Origin: Thamnocephalis sphaerospora
Taxonomy: Eukaryota > Zoopagomycota > Zoopagomycetes > Zoopagales > Sigmoideomycetaceae
Assembly: GCA_003614735.1 (NCBI GenBank)
Contig: KZ992460.1
Span: forward strand, 1-52,963
DNA length: 52,963 nucleotides
Direction: 5' to 3'
Shown: positions 12,568-24,051 of the stretch, piece by piece
Layout of the letters: each line of letters begins with the position of its first letter
Position numbering within the stretch: the stretch's first letter is position 1
Made by a program: the position numbers and the translations under genes
The notes under the pieces: model-generated
The model's input: the letters and a program-made list of their open reading frames with translations, nothing else
Database searches by the model: none
Told to the model about the DNA's origin: nothing

Positions 12568-14677
12568 ATGGCACAACAACAGCAGCCTGTCCCTGCTCAG
12601 CGGGTCAAGTTTGCAGTCGACCGCAGTCTGCTCAATGCGCACTTTGAAGGCTACCGGCTGAGTGCGTCTGGCACAGGAGAACGAGTGATATCGGCGCCAC
12701 TGCCACGCCCGGTACAGCCAACGCTGCTGCCCAACCAGGTGGACGTGTCGTACGGGGAGGTACGCGCGCGTGCATGCTACAACCATCTATTCCAAGGTCC
12801 AGCACGTCTAGTGGATGGCGTACGCGAAGAGCTGTCGTACTATGTGGATGCCACCGGCTGGCTCATGGCTGTGCGGACGCGTGTCGATGCCGAGGTGCGT
12901 GTGCCGTTGCCAGCATCGATGTTCTGAGCATCTAACAGCATGTCGATGGCAGGGAAAGCCGACCGCTGCGCTGCAGGAGCTCTTTAAGCTGCCAACGTCA
13001 GAAGGCTCCGTGATGGACGTGGACGCCTCAGAAGTGGGCACGGAGAATGCAGGCAAGCATGTGCGCAAATCGACGCGCATACTGCAGTATCCGTCGGTAG
13101 CAAGTGCTGGCCCGTATTTGGCCGTGGCCGATGGCAGCGGCATGCTGTTTCTACTGCGCTGGCTTGGCGACGAGCAAGCACCACCGACAGTGATCGGTCA
13201 CTGGACGCACCAGCCAGAGGCAACATGCATGGCAGCTGGCGGTCAGCCGTGCAGCGTGCTGGACATGGCTTCGACGACCGACGGCGACCTGTTGCTGCTT
13301 TTGCAGGATACAAAGCGACCGCTTTCCTCTGATGTCGAGTCAGGTGCTGTAGCGCCTACCACCACGTTCCGCGTCAGCCTAGTACGCATCCCAGTTGAAG
13401 TCAGCGAGGATGGTGCAGTGGCGTGCGAACTTGTACACCAAGTAGAGGCACGCGATCCGCCGTACTATGCCTACTTTGAACCGGATACGGCCGATGCATA
13501 CGTGCTCGGCGGTCGGGCAGCGTTTGCGCCTGTTGTATCGCCCACTGCTCCTGCAAACGCCGAAGATGCAATGCAACTGGATGTGGTACCGCCGACTGCA
13601 GCAGCGGCAACAGCAGAGTCTTTGCCGCCAGCGCCGTACACCTGGACGCAAACCGACGATGGTGACTTGACGGTCTGCTACATGCTTTCAGCGCCGGTTC
13701 ACACTAGCCAAATACGCTGTAGCTTTACTGCTAGTACGCTTACACTGGCGATAGAGGACGGCCCCGCTGATGCGCCTCATGCGCTCGAGCGACGCTTCTA
13801 TGAAAGTGTTTTGCCGGACGAATGTCTGTGGACGCTCGAGTCGGGTCGTCTACTGACGTTGCATCTCCAAAAGGGCGGCAAAGCGGCTGGCGGTCCAATT
13901 CGATGGCAGCATGTGTTTGCAGAGGACGACGGTGTGCTGGAAACGCTAGACTCGAGCATTCTGGTCGAGATCCGCGACCGGTTGGCCAAGTATACGGTGG
14001 ACACGTCGAACAGCGAGGAGAAAACGCAGGCCGAACTGGTGACTGCCGCTGCAACCGGGCTAGAGCGCCAGCTTGAAGCAGAGGACGAGGAAGGCGAGGC
14101 GGCCGTGTTTGCGCGCATCCTCTGCACTCCGGCGGTTGCGCAGGTGACGCATCGCGCTGCTACCAGCGGGCAGGACTGGCTGGCTGCGTCTTTTCGCGAA
14201 CGCGTCTGCCTCAATGCGCCCAGTGGAGAAAGCGTGGTGCCAGCATCGTCCATGACGCGTCCGAGCATACCGCGTCTGCCGGCCGTGTGCTTGCGGCGTG
14301 ATGTGGACGGACTAGTGTATGAGCTGGGCGCGGGCGAGCAGCAGGCATTCCACGCGCGACATGCAGCCACGTTTGATGCTTTTGGCTTTGTACAAGCCTC
14401 CAAGCGAGATCGGCGTTTCATTACATTTGGTACGCGTGCCCACCACGTGGCTGTGACCGAGTTGCGGCGTCGGACGTACGTGTACCAGCGAGCACCAACA
14501 CGCCGCAGCGCATATGCACAGCAGCTGGTGCTAGATCTGGCCGACGACTACACGGACATTCTCGGCGTGCAGGCCGTGGTGACCACAGCCGGCGGCGATG
14601 AAGGCCTGCTGCTGCTTACCGAAATGGGACTCCACGTAATGACGCTGGCCGAACCGGATGTAGGCGGTGCGCGCTAG
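12568..14677 (+). CDS. NudC-domain-containing protein 1-like (NUDCD1), CS domain
   Basis: Two exons: 12568-12894 and 12953-14677, with a 58-nt intron (GAG|gtgcgt...ggcag|GGAAAG, phase 0), giving about 683 residues. The N-terminal part (VKFAVDRSLLNAHFEGYRLS) and a beta-propeller-like region (AGPYLAVADGSGMLFLLRWL) match the NUDCD1/CML66 layout. A CS/p23-like domain begins near residue 337 with YTWTQTDDGDLTVCYML and runs through LESGRLLTLHLQKG. The C-terminal half resumes a repeat-like beta-rich pattern. NudC-family proteins act as Hsp90 co-chaperones, and NUDCD1 clients include propeller proteins; this is family knowledge. It is transcribed away from the BUD22-like gene with about 100 bases between start codons, so they probably share a promoter. 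Confidence 0.85.
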
Positions 14678-14856
14678 CAAATATTCATCCCCACTAAACA
14701 CCGCATTTGTACGCGTGACGGACATTTGATAGGGAACATCTAGAGTGTGGCTTAAAGCAGGCTTATTGTCGCACACATTTTCTACACACAGCAGGCATAC
14801 GTGCACGCACCCGCGACAGGCAGGCACGCTAACCGCTGCACGCCAACATGGCGGGC

Positions 14857-15336
14857 TTAGCTCCTGGGGGCCTCCTTGACAGCAATAGCCGCCTCCTCGC
14901 CCATGGCGCTCAGAACGGTGACGATCAGCTCCTTGCCCTCGTTGAACTGCTCCTCAATGCTCTCGCCAATTTCACCCTCCGGCAGCTTGATGTCGTCACG
15001 GATGTTGCCATCAGTGTCCATCAGCGACAGGTAGCCATCATCGACGTTGAGCAGCTGCAGTTCCTTGCGGGAGACGTTCGGCACGTTCATGTTGTGGGTA
15101 GACGGCGACATATCCTCGTACTTCTTGCCAGTGAAGATGTCCAGAGCGACCAGGTTGACCTTGGCGTGACCGTGCTTACCGGTCTTCGAGGTCGACATGT
15201 CGACGATCTTGCACGGACGACCCTTGATCACAACGTGGCCGTTCTTACGCAGCGCCGAGCACTGCATCGGGAAGGTGAGAGAACCACCAGACTCGGCGGA
15301 CTCGAAGGTGTGCTCATGGTGGGAATCGTCAGCCAT
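14857..15336 (-). CDS. translation initiation factor eIF5A
   Basis: An intronless 159-residue frame starting [19 protein letters not shown]. The hypusine loop [12 protein letters not shown] is intact; the lysine converted to hypusine is at about residue 54. It is followed by [18 protein letters not shown] and the C-terminal OB-fold ([18 protein letters not shown]). Length and sequence match fungal eIF5A. The factor promotes elongation through polyproline and termination on cytosolic ribosomes. A possible 5' UTR intron is suggested by an exon-end-like CCAGTAAGTAGG on the minus strand near 15548 and a CCCAG acceptor just before the ATG. Convergent with the NUDCD1-like gene, about 180 bases apart. 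Confidence 0.97.
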   Translation of the reverse strand: MADDSHHEHTFESAESGGSLTFPMQCSALRKNGHVVIKGRPCKIVDMSTSKTGKHGHAKVNLVALDIFTGKKYEDMSPSTHNMNVPNVSRKELQLLNVDDGYLSLMDTDGNIRDDIKLPEGEIGESIEEQFNEGKELIVTVLSAMGEEAAIAVKEAPRS

Positions 15337-16082
15337 GGCTGGGTAGGTAGCACAAGGGCGAGCAAGACGACGCAACGGCCTGGTTAGTATGGTCGTAATC
15401 GAAAGCACAGGGCAGGCCGCATACACGGCTGGCCCATCACAACATCGCACGTTGCGGCGAATGTCGCTGACGTCGGCGGCAACAAGGCCTGTGCGGCACA
15501 GCGCGTCCGTCCGAAAACCGCTGCAGAGCAGGGCAGCTCGGCCTACTTACTGGAAGATCAACGACAGTCAGGTCGATGGACAATACAGGGTTTGGCAGAA
15601 GAAAGAGGGCAGGGAACGGCGCAGCGCAGAGCAAAGCAACCCGGGCTATTTGAGCGGGCCACGTCGCTCGCCCACCCACTCAGAAGGCCTCCTTTTTTTC
15701 CTTCGTATTGGTTTTGCTTGTGTGCAAGCATTGCTCACTAAGACCGGCAGCCTCTCTGATTGGTTGCTGCCGGCAGTTATTGCCGCTCGTGCCAGTTTAT
15801 AGCAGGGGTAGTGCCGCCTCCCCATTTACTGTGGGAACGAAGCTGCAGGCGGCGCCAACGGCTCTGGCGACGTATTGGGCATGCCTTGGCGGTCAGTAAG
15901 CAGCTGGTTCTGGCGGTGCGGGCCGCTGCTTCCATTAGCCACAGCCGACGTTCCAGGCGGTTACTCGACACACGTGATCGTGGGATGATTAGCCAGGGTT
16001 TGAATGACGTCGCAGATAAAAGCCTCTTGGGTTGGGGCGGCGTCCAGCTTGCTGCCTCAGTCCTGTCCTCTATCCGCCGGCC
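15337..16082. other. divergent intergenic region, eIF5A and HGD promoters
   Basis: About 750 bases between two divergently transcribed genes. It likely contains the eIF5A 5' UTR with a putative intron (about 15339-15550) and the HGD promoter. There are direct short repeats of gctgcc type near 15750-15780 but no clear RNA gene or exon. Confidence 0.45.
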
Positions 16083-17875
16083 ATGTCGTCCTCCAGTAAG
16101 CCACAGTATATGCCAGGCTTTGGCAACGAATTCAGCTCCGAGGCGCTGCCAAACGCGCTGCCCAAGGGTAGGTGCGCGCAGATGGTAGCATCAGACGCGC
16201 AACAAAGCTGATGCTGTTTGTGCAGGCCAGAATACGCCGCAGGTCTGCCCTTACGGTCTGTATGCAGAGCAGCTGTCTGGCACAGCATTTACTGTTGCAC
16301 GCCATGGTAACCAGCGCAGGTACGATAGCAGCGGCTAGTCTGGCTGGATGCTGTTCGCTAATGTGCACCGTGTCTTGTGCCAGCTGGCTTTATCGCATCC
16401 GACCATCGGTGCAACACAGGCCTTTCGAGCCCTATGGCCCGCATCACCTCGTGGGAGACTTTCGCTCCGACAAGACTCAGCTCACGCCCAACCAGTTGCG
16501 CTGGCTGCCGTTCTCGATGGAGCATGGCAAGGACAAGGACTTTGTCGACGGCCTGTATACGGTAGCGGGCGCAGGCGACGCCGGCATGCGCGAAGGCATC
16601 GCCATTCATACATACATCTGCGACAAGAGCATGCATCGCCGTGCATTCTACAACGCTGACGGCGACTTTCTTATTGGTATGCTGCGCGCCAGACAACTGC
16701 ATCCGCGCACACGCGTGGTCGCTAACATGAGCTATCGTGACTTGTTTTGCCATCGCAGTCCCACAGCAGGGCCGTCTGGAAATCCAGACCGAGTTTGGCT
16801 GGCTGGATGTACCGCCCAACCAGATTTGCGTAATTCAGCGTGGCATTCGCTTTGCCGTCAATCTGCCGGATGGCCCCAGGCAAGTGGAATGTGCAAACAT
16901 GCTGATTGCGCCCAAAGAGAGCCACGGCTAATGCTTTCAACATCAGCCGTGGCTATGTCCTTGAAGTGTATAGCGGTCATTTTACGCTGCCCGACCTTGG
17001 TCCCATTGGTAGGCACTGCTGTTACAAACATCACCCAACTGATGGCTAACCTGCTTGTATTGTGCGGCAGGTGCCAATGGCTTGGCCAATGCACGCGATT
17101 TCCTGACCCCGGTAGCGGCGTTTGAAGACAAGGACGAGGTCGACTACATCATCATCAACAAGTATGAAGGAGAGCTGTTTGCTGCTGTGCAAACCCACTC
17201 GCCGTTTGATGTGGTGGCGTGGCATGGCAACTATGCTCCGTACAAGTACGACCTGGCCAACTTTTGCGTCGTCAACTCGGTCTCCTACGACCATCTGGTA
17301 AGCATTAGATGCAGTCCTTTTTTCCGAAATCTGCTCACGCATACTGCGCGACATTATTGTTCCATTGATGGCGCAGGATCCGTCCATCTTTACCGTGCTC
17401 ACCTGCCAGTCAGCACGTCCAGGCACAGCCATTGCCGACTTTGTCATCTTCCCACCGCGCTGGGCTGTGCAGGAGCATACCTTCCGGCCGCCCTACTTCC
17501 ACCGCAATGCCATGTCGGAATTCATGGGCCTGATTCTGGGCGAGTACGAGGCCAAGGCCAAGGGATTCTTGCCTGGTGGCGCTAGGTAGGCTGCGCTGGC
17601 ATAGGATTCATACTATCATACGTCTGACATTGCCATTTCTTTGCAGCCTCCATAGCATCATGACGCCGCATGGTCCTGACGCCACGACAGTAGCAGGTGT
17701 AGCCAGCGCCAATCTCAAGCCCGTCCGCGTAGCCGATGGCACGCAGGCGTTCATGTTTGAAAGTTGTCTGATGGTGCGGCCTACTCGCTGGGGTCTACAG
17801 CACCAGGAGCACGAGTACTGGGAGGCCTGGCAGCCGATCAAAAAGACGTTTGATCCCAACTGGAAGCCCGAGTAA
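16083..17875 (+). CDS. HGD: homogentisate 1,2-dioxygenase
   Basis: Multi-exon gene starting [20 protein letters not shown] at 16083. Exons are separated by short introns (for example gtaggt...tgcag near 16168-16224) and cover [18 protein letters not shown], the cupin part ([23 protein letters not shown]), LQTEFG-like [12 protein letters not shown] and [14 protein letters not shown]. The Fe(II) ligands are present: His and Glu in [16 protein letters not shown] and His in [11 protein letters not shown]. The end [11 protein letters not shown] and TAA at 17875 match the family terminus. It opens the ring of homogentisate to maleylacetoacetate in tyrosine/phenylalanine catabolism. No maleylacetoacetate isomerase or fumarylacetoacetase is beside it, so this is not the clustered arrangement seen in some filamentous fungi. 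Confidence 0.96.
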
Positions 17876-18117
17876 CTGGCCATGCATGTGTATAGCAGCC
17901 AGTGCGCCGACATGACTTTAGCGCAGCATCTAGCACCGTGGAATACAGGTACTTTAGTTTGTGGTCAACCCGAGCACTGTGCATCGTTTATGTTGCTGTC
18001 GATTGTTTAGCTCGCCGCCACATTGTCCCTCTGTAAGCTTTTGCAGCAATCTTTACTATAAATTGCTTACAAATGTAGCCAGCTATTTACGTGCCATCTG
18101 TGCTTTTGTGCGGCATT

Positions 18118-18979
18118 TCACTGGCGCTTCTTGCCCTTGTCGAGGGCCTGTGCACGGAGATAACGCTTCCGCTGGCCAAGCATGTGAGTGTACATGACGC
18201 CGAGTCCAGGCGGATAGACAAGAAGAATAGCCCGCAGAATATAGCCATAGTACGGATACAGCGCATCGGCCGCAGGCAAAGCTTGATAGACGAGCATCGC
18301 CTCCGAGCCAGCTCCAATTGGGTAGAGCACAAGGAAGAAGGTGTAACTGTGCGGTGCATCAGCATGATATCTCGGCATCGCAACATCCAACCTACACCTA
18401 CCGGCACCACAGTAGCCAGCTCGGCTGCTGGCCCAAAAGATTAAGACCATAGAAAAGATAGCGCACCACTTCGGTGATGGACCACGCAAACGTCATGCTG
18501 GTGTATGCCCAATGCGACTGCACCGCCGGGACATGGAACTGGTTGCAAATGCCCCAGACCAGCAGCAGACGACTAAACACCTGCGTGACCGTAGTGCCAA
18601 CAGGCGAGCGCACCAGGCCTACGTTAAAGAGCGACAGAATACGGGTTAGCAGTCGGATGTGGCCAACCGTTGGTAGCCGGCTTACCAAACAAGCTGTGAA
18701 GAATCTATATAGCTATGCATTAGCGTTCAGGCTATTCATTCTCCTTGGCCTTTTCTATGCGCTTACCTCCAGAGCGGCGCCCGTCTGCACCCAGAGCAGC
18801 TCGTCGCCGATAGCCGAGTAGAGCGTCGCAAAGCCGCCACTTTCCTCGGCAGCAAGGTGGCTCGCAGCCCGCAGCAGAACATGGCCCCAGGCTGCACAGG
18901 AGGCAAAGTTGTAGAAGAGCAGATATGCCTTGACGAGGCCGCTGCTGCCGGCCGACTTGTTCTTGGACGAATTAGCCAT
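18118..18979 (-). CDS. PHS1: very-long-chain 3-hydroxyacyl-CoA dehydratase (PHS1/HACD)
   Basis: Starts MANSSKNKSAGSSG, then VKAYLLFYNFASCAAWG, the first membrane helix, and ELLWVQTGAALE, after which a gtaagc intron begins. The next exons give GHIRLLTRILSLFNVGLVRS, QVFSRLLLVWGIC and MTFAWSITEVVRYLFYG. The last exon gives YTFFLVLYPIGAGSE, which carries the family's catalytic Tyr and Glu seven residues apart. The C-terminus GLGVMYTHMLGQRKRYL ends in a Lys/Arg tail (KGKKRQ), like an ER-retention signal. It catalyses the dehydration step of very-long-chain fatty acid elongation in the ER. About 157 bases separate its start from the divergent VPS25 start, implying a shared promoter. Confidence 0.93.
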
Positions 18980-19136
18980 GGTGGTTGAAAGAGAGGTGCG
19001 AACGTGGGTGGCAGAGGCAAGGTGCGTGCGCGTGGATGTTTTATGGAGGTGGGAGCGCGTCGCGTTGGGGCTGTATCGGCTTGTTCAGACCGCACCGTTG
19101 CTTATCGCTTCCCTTCCAGGCAGAGAGAGAGATAGC

Positions 19137-20082
19137 ATGTCCGCCGCAGACCCGTCGGCTTGGACGCAAACGTCGGGCAATTCCTGCGACGGCGTGCCAT
19201 TTGCGCTTCCGGCCATCCACAGCTTTCCGCCCTTCTACACGTGAGTGCTGGTGGCGTAGAGGCGACGTTAACGCTGCATCGTCATGACTATCGTCCACGC
19301 TGGCTGATGCACAGTGCAGACGTCAGCCCACCGAAGCAACGCGCACGCGGCAGCTAGAACTATGGAGCGACCTGATGCTGGCCTACCACCAGAGTCGGCA
19401 ATGCACGCGCGTGCTGCTTGACGACCTCCTAACCAGTGAGCTGTGCCAGAACAAGTCCATTCACCGTAGGTACCACAGGTGGCGGACAGTGTAGGCTATC
19501 TGGTTGTTTACAGCGCACCTACACGGCGGATACCTTAGGCAGCTTGTCACGCGAGTTTCTGCTGGAGATTCTAGAGGCGCTTGTAGCTAAAGGTGCTGGT
19601 CACGCATCCGCAATAGCTACGCGATTGTCGCTAACAATAGGACAAACTGCAGGCGATGCCGAATGGATAGATGGCACGCATCGCGAATGCCTCATCTACT
19701 GGCGCCGGCCAGACTCTTGGGCACAGCTGATCTATCACTGGGTAGGTGGCTGGCATTAGTGTTGCTGCAGAAGCGCTTTTAACAACATGCGCCATGCGAC
19801 GTGGCGTGTGTGCGTGGCTTAGGTTACCGAGACGGGCCAGCGTGGCTCTGTGCTTACACTGCACGAGATTACCCACGGCGACATGGCGGCTTCACAGGGT
19901 AGGTGGGCGCGAGAAAATATACCCCAACGCGCTGGCGATGCCTAATGCAGCATGTACGGCCGACAGAGTTTTACCGCCTGGACGACAGCGTGCTGCGGAA
20001 AGCGCTGGCCGTACTTGTAGGCAAGGGCCACGCACAGGTCTTTTCCACTGGCGACGGCGACAGCGGCGTAAAGTTCTTTTAG
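19137..20082 (+). CDS. VPS25: ESCRT-II subunit Vps25
   Basis: Spliced small gene. Exon 1 ends with FALPAIHSFPPFYT, the characteristic N-terminal PPFYT motif that contacts Vps22/Vps36. Later exons read TRQLELWSDLMLAYHQSRQ, LCQNKSIHRR, LSREFLLEILEALVAKG, DAEWIDGTHRECLIYWRRP and SWAQLIYHW, then SVLTLHEITHGD and FYRLDDSVLRKALAVLVGKG, and it ends GVKFF with TAG at 20082. This is the usual tandem winged-helix layout. Vps25 links ESCRT-II to Vps20 of ESCRT-III in endosomal sorting. Internal exon borders are by eye. Confidence 0.93.
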
Positions 20083-20156
20083 TGACAATAAAGCACGCCA
20101 TCCTGCGCGCCCCGCAAGCACAGTGCAGACGGCGCGTGTCGGCGAGCTTGCGCCGC

Positions 20157-21483
20157 TTAGACCTTCTCCGTCAGCTCCGGCACAATCTTGAACAGGTCGC
20201 CGACCAGGCCATAGTCGGCAATCTGGAAGATGGGTGCCTCACCGTCCTTGTTGATGGCCACAATCACCTTGCTGTCCTTCATGCCTGCCAGATGCTGGAT
20301 GGCGCCCGAAATGCCAATGGCAACGTACAGCTCCGGAGCGACAATCTTACCGGTCTGGCCAATCTGCAGAGAGTTGTCGACGTAGCCAGCGTCGACGGCC
20401 GCACGCGATGCACCGACTAGATGAGCGTGTCGCAGTGACTGTATTAGCCGCAAGATACACTAATGCAAGCGTACAAGCAACTTACCGGCACCGCCAACCT
20501 TGTCCGCAAGCGTGTACAGAAGCTCAAAGTTCTCGCTGCTCTTCAGCGCGCGGCCACCGCTAATGACCACACGGGCATTGGCCAGATCGGGACGGTCGCT
20601 CTTGGCGATTTCCTCCTTGATCCACTGCGTGGTGGCTGTACATCACAGTCGATGCATACGGCTGTCAGCACACGCCGAATGAACTGTCCCGCATATTGCG
20701 TGATCGAGCAGAACTTACTCGAGGTCTCGGCGGTCGGGGCTGCCTCCTTGGCCGCAGCAGCATCCTGAGCGCCTGCCGCTGGGAATGCCGTAGAGCGGAC
20801 CGTCAACAGCTTGACTGCATCGTTCGACTTGACGGTGGCAATCGCATTGCCTAGTGATAGAGCAGCGCATCAGTCTAGTGCTAATGACGCGTGCTAGCAC
20901 CGATCACCCACCAGCATAGAAGGGACGGACAAAGGTATCGGCCGACTCGACACCGGTAATGTCCGACACCTGCGCGACATCCAGCAGCGCAGCCGCGCGC
21001 GGCAGGACATTCTTGCCGAACGCGCTGTGTGCCACCACCACATGCGAGTAGCTTCCAGCCTTCTGGGCCGCAACAATAAGCGGCGCGTGCACCTCCGGCA
21101 GACCGTGGTCGTAGGCGGCGTCCGACGCGACCAGCACCTTGCTGACCGGCGCAAGCTTGGCCACCTGGTCGGCCACAGCATCAGACGAAGAGCCAGCCAC
21201 CAGCGCGTGCACCTGACCGCCAAGCTTGGCTGCGGCCGACAGCGCGTTCAGAGTGGACGGCGCAATCTGACCATCCTTGTGCTCCACAATCACCAGGCTG
21301 GAGACGTCACCGGCGGTGGCATAGCCGCGCAGGAACGTAGGACGGGCCTAGCAGACAGAGACGACACGCATATAAGTTTGCGCGCATACGGGACGCGTCA
21401 CCACTCGGCCCACTCACCAGGCTCAGCGCGTTCCAGTGGGCAGCGGCCGGCGCACGAGTGGCAAAGCGACGAGCGGCGAACAT
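20157..21483 (-). CDS. ETFA: electron transfer flavoprotein alpha subunit, mitochondrial
   Basis: The start [20 protein letters not shown] looks like a mitochondrial presequence. Exons give [70 protein letters not shown] and the FAD-binding segment [20 protein letters not shown] followed by [20 protein letters not shown], and it ends [12 protein letters not shown]. It carries electrons from mitochondrial acyl-CoA dehydrogenases to ETF-ubiquinone oxidoreductase. ETF beta is not in the window. Convergent with VPS25, with only about 75 bases between stops. Confidence 0.96.
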
Positions 21484-21815
21484 GATGAATAGAGTAGGGT
21501 GGCGGGCACCAGTAAGCGGTAGATCAGGCGAGGATGAGCTGTGTGCCGGGCAGTGGCGGCGTTTAGTACAGAGGCGAACAAGGAGAAAGACAAGTGGCCA
21601 GCGCGCTGCTGGCCGCTCGGAGCATACCGGCAATAGTGGCCGCGGGCGCCATCGGATGGCATCGCCATCATCGATGGCGGTATATTCCCATTCCGACTTT
21701 ACATGCAGGTTCATGTACACTAGTAGAGCTGCTATTGACCTGGGCAACGCACTGTGCCACTTTATATGAACACAAGACCGGCTAGTAAGCTATGCAAGCG
21801 CGCGCTAAAATGAGG

Positions 21816-22329
21816 CTACGGGGCACGCAATCCGCTGGCTACTTCGTAAAACAGACGCAGGTCGCCAAGAAGCGAATAGAACGGATGCTTGAATGTTGCC
21901 GGACGGTTCTTTTCTGCGTTTGACCTGCTGCGTGAGCCATGGCGCTGACAACAAAGCGTGGACCACGTACCAAATAGAAAATGACCGGCCCAGGCAAGCG
22001 CGTAACCAGGCAAGAATGCCAGCGGCATCAGAAAGACGCGGCTCGTGGCATAATAGTAGAGCAGCAGGGTCAGTGCAATTCCCGTGCCTGTGCGCGCAGA
22101 GGTGCATGCCAGGTGCATGTCGTCATTGTCTGTAAGCGTCTTGTAGCGTGTCTGCGCAGTGCACATACTTGCCTAGCAAGTGCAGCCGGCGGTTCACCGT
22201 GTGGCGATGTTCGCCCAGATAAAACGGGTAAAAGTCGGCGAATGAACGGTAGCCGGTGGGGCTTAGCACTTGCGGCGTGTAATGCGGGTTGACAACGTGC
22301 GGGTAGTGCAGTCTTTCTTGGTTAGCCAT
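21816..22329 (-). CDS. Mpo1-like DUF962 membrane protein
   Basis: Starts MANQERLHYPHVVNPHYTPQ and reads FADFYPFYLGEHRHTVNRRL, the family hallmark. Later exons give LLLYYYATSRVFLMPLAFLP and AGHFLF. A short intron joins AGHFLF to EKNRPATFKHPFYSLLGDLR, restoring the conserved EKNRPATF motif, and the end is LFYEVASGLRAP. Yeast Mpo1 is an ER dioxygenase in phytosphingosine alpha-oxidation, with conserved histidines as metal ligands; HEHRH-type His residues are present here. Function is inferred from family. A (GAA)n tract precedes the start codon. Confidence 0.88.
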
Positions 22330-24051
22330 GATGCAGATAGAGCGAGCAGTGAAGTCGAGTGTGCAGTAAAGAAGAAGAAGAAGAAGTGGCGGCAGTGCAT
22401 TGCCGTGTCTTGAACTGGCCATGTAGTGTGGGGCATTGGCTGTGGCACAGTTGACTTTAGCTTGAATGTGGCAGCTATTTGCAGGGCAGCCGACATGCCG
22501 CCGTCGTCATTGACGTGTACACACCAAAACGTGCCTGCTGGTTAGTAATTGCCGCCAATGTGACAATCTGCATGGACTAAAACTGTGGATGGCTCGCGGC
22601 CAATGTCTCGACAGACGGTCGTTCCAAGCGGTGACCAAGCATTAGCGATCGCTTACTGTACTTGTACTTTGCCCATTGCACAATGGTAGCTGTAGCAATC
22701 TCGGGCATGGCACCTTGAACATGCCATTGCGGGACTATGTATTAGCAGTCTACTAGGCCATTACGGCTATTTTGCCGAGTGGTTATGCGCGTGTGAGGTA
22801 TAGATGCCTGGTCGTCAGTATCCGGATTTCTTGCAGCGTCGCCGTTCATGTCATTGGTATGGCGTGCACAGTAAGGAAAATGGTAGGCTGCATCTGCACT
22901 TGGAGAAAGCAAGCCAGACCGCCGTTTCGCTTTTTTACTGTTCCTGTGACCATTGGTTATGTAGACCTGTGCTGCCTGTGTAAACACGTTTCTTTTACGG
23001 CCTTTTACAGTCTCCTTTGCACACCAACCAGCTGTTTGCAGCAAGGTTAGCATTTGGTTACTTTGCCGCGCTGCATGTGCTCACATTATGACACGTCCGT
23101 CTGCACTAGATGCTTCAAAAGCTGCTTTATGCCTTGGTCGATTGTATGTTGGAATTCGATCCTGACTGTCACCTAAATATGCCGAGTAGGAGTGCCAGAA
23201 CATGAGCAACACACCGCGCAAGCACGCTGTTGCGATTAGCGAGATGTGAAAGAGTAGCTCGGTGAAACGGTAGAAGCGCTAGTTTTGGCGTGGCGGTTTC
23301 GCTCGGCTAAATTGCACACAGCATATCACTTCACTACGCGGCTTACTCGACGTCTCTGCCGCTACCCAACCGGATTGCACTGAAGACGGATGACGTCGGT
23401 GTGCGAGAGAGGGTAGAACGTGCATAGCGCTTGTTGCTAGTGGCACGCAAGCCGTGGCCGTTGCCATGCTCTTAACAGCTAGTTACCACTTTGGACAAAT
23501 AGCTCGTGACCAAAATAGGAAACCAGCATGCAGGATCATGGCCAAAGCTTGTCATAAGCACAGAACGCCGGGTCGAAGGTGTCTCTGGCGGTGCGCGGTG
23601 TCTTGTACTTTGCTCGGCGCTGGTGCCTATGCTTGAGCGGCCTGCGTTACCGAGTCGGCGGCGCATTGACGGACCGTGTAGCCATGCGGATGTCTCCCCA
23701 CGGTTTTGACTGCCATCTTGCTGTTGCACACCATTCCAAACTCAGGTGTCCACGCAACCGATGCGCCTTCGGCTGGCCGCTCGCTTGCCCTTCTTACTCA
23801 GTACCGCCACCGCCACCACCACCTTCTCTGTATTGGTCTAGCTGTACCAGAGTCGCTCGTCTCCTCACCCTTCAGCAACGGCGACGCAGTTCTGCAGGTC
23901 GTCTACCCCCACTGCCAAGCTGCTGCGCCCATTCTCCCTCTTTCTACTCGCCTGGTGCCTCTTTGGACTCGCTCTTTTTCTGGGCATCTTCAACAAGCAG
24001 CAGACCATTGCTCTCCTGGAATTGGACCTTGTCCAAAGTATTACCTGTATC
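22330..24051. other. 1.7-kb divergent intergenic region with possible upstream exon
   Basis: Lies between the divergent Mpo1-like and sphingomyelinase-like genes. From 22330 to about 23840 I find no convincing exon or RNA gene. From about 23842 to 24051 the frame of the downstream gene stays open and encodes a hydrophobic segment (see the gene and findings). A CAC/CCACC-rich pyrimidine stretch at about 23800-23835 precedes it and could be a 3' splice region or a 5' UTR element. Confidence 0.45.
22369..22386 (+). repeat. (GAA)n microsatellite in the Mpo1-like 5' flank
   Basis: A run of GAA/AAG triplets about 40 bases upstream of the Mpo1-like start codon, which reads as a CTT-rich tract on the coding strand. 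Pyrimidine tracts are common in fungal promoters and 5' UTRs. Confidence 0.75.

Noticed and set aside
13798-14421. 207-residue minus-strand frame
   Set aside because: Fully antisense to the conserved NUDCD1-like coding sequence.
22760-22800. tRNA-Ser/Leu-like words (gccgagtggttatgcg)
   Set aside because: No T-arm GGTTCRA motif or pairing acceptor stem follows within tRNA distance.
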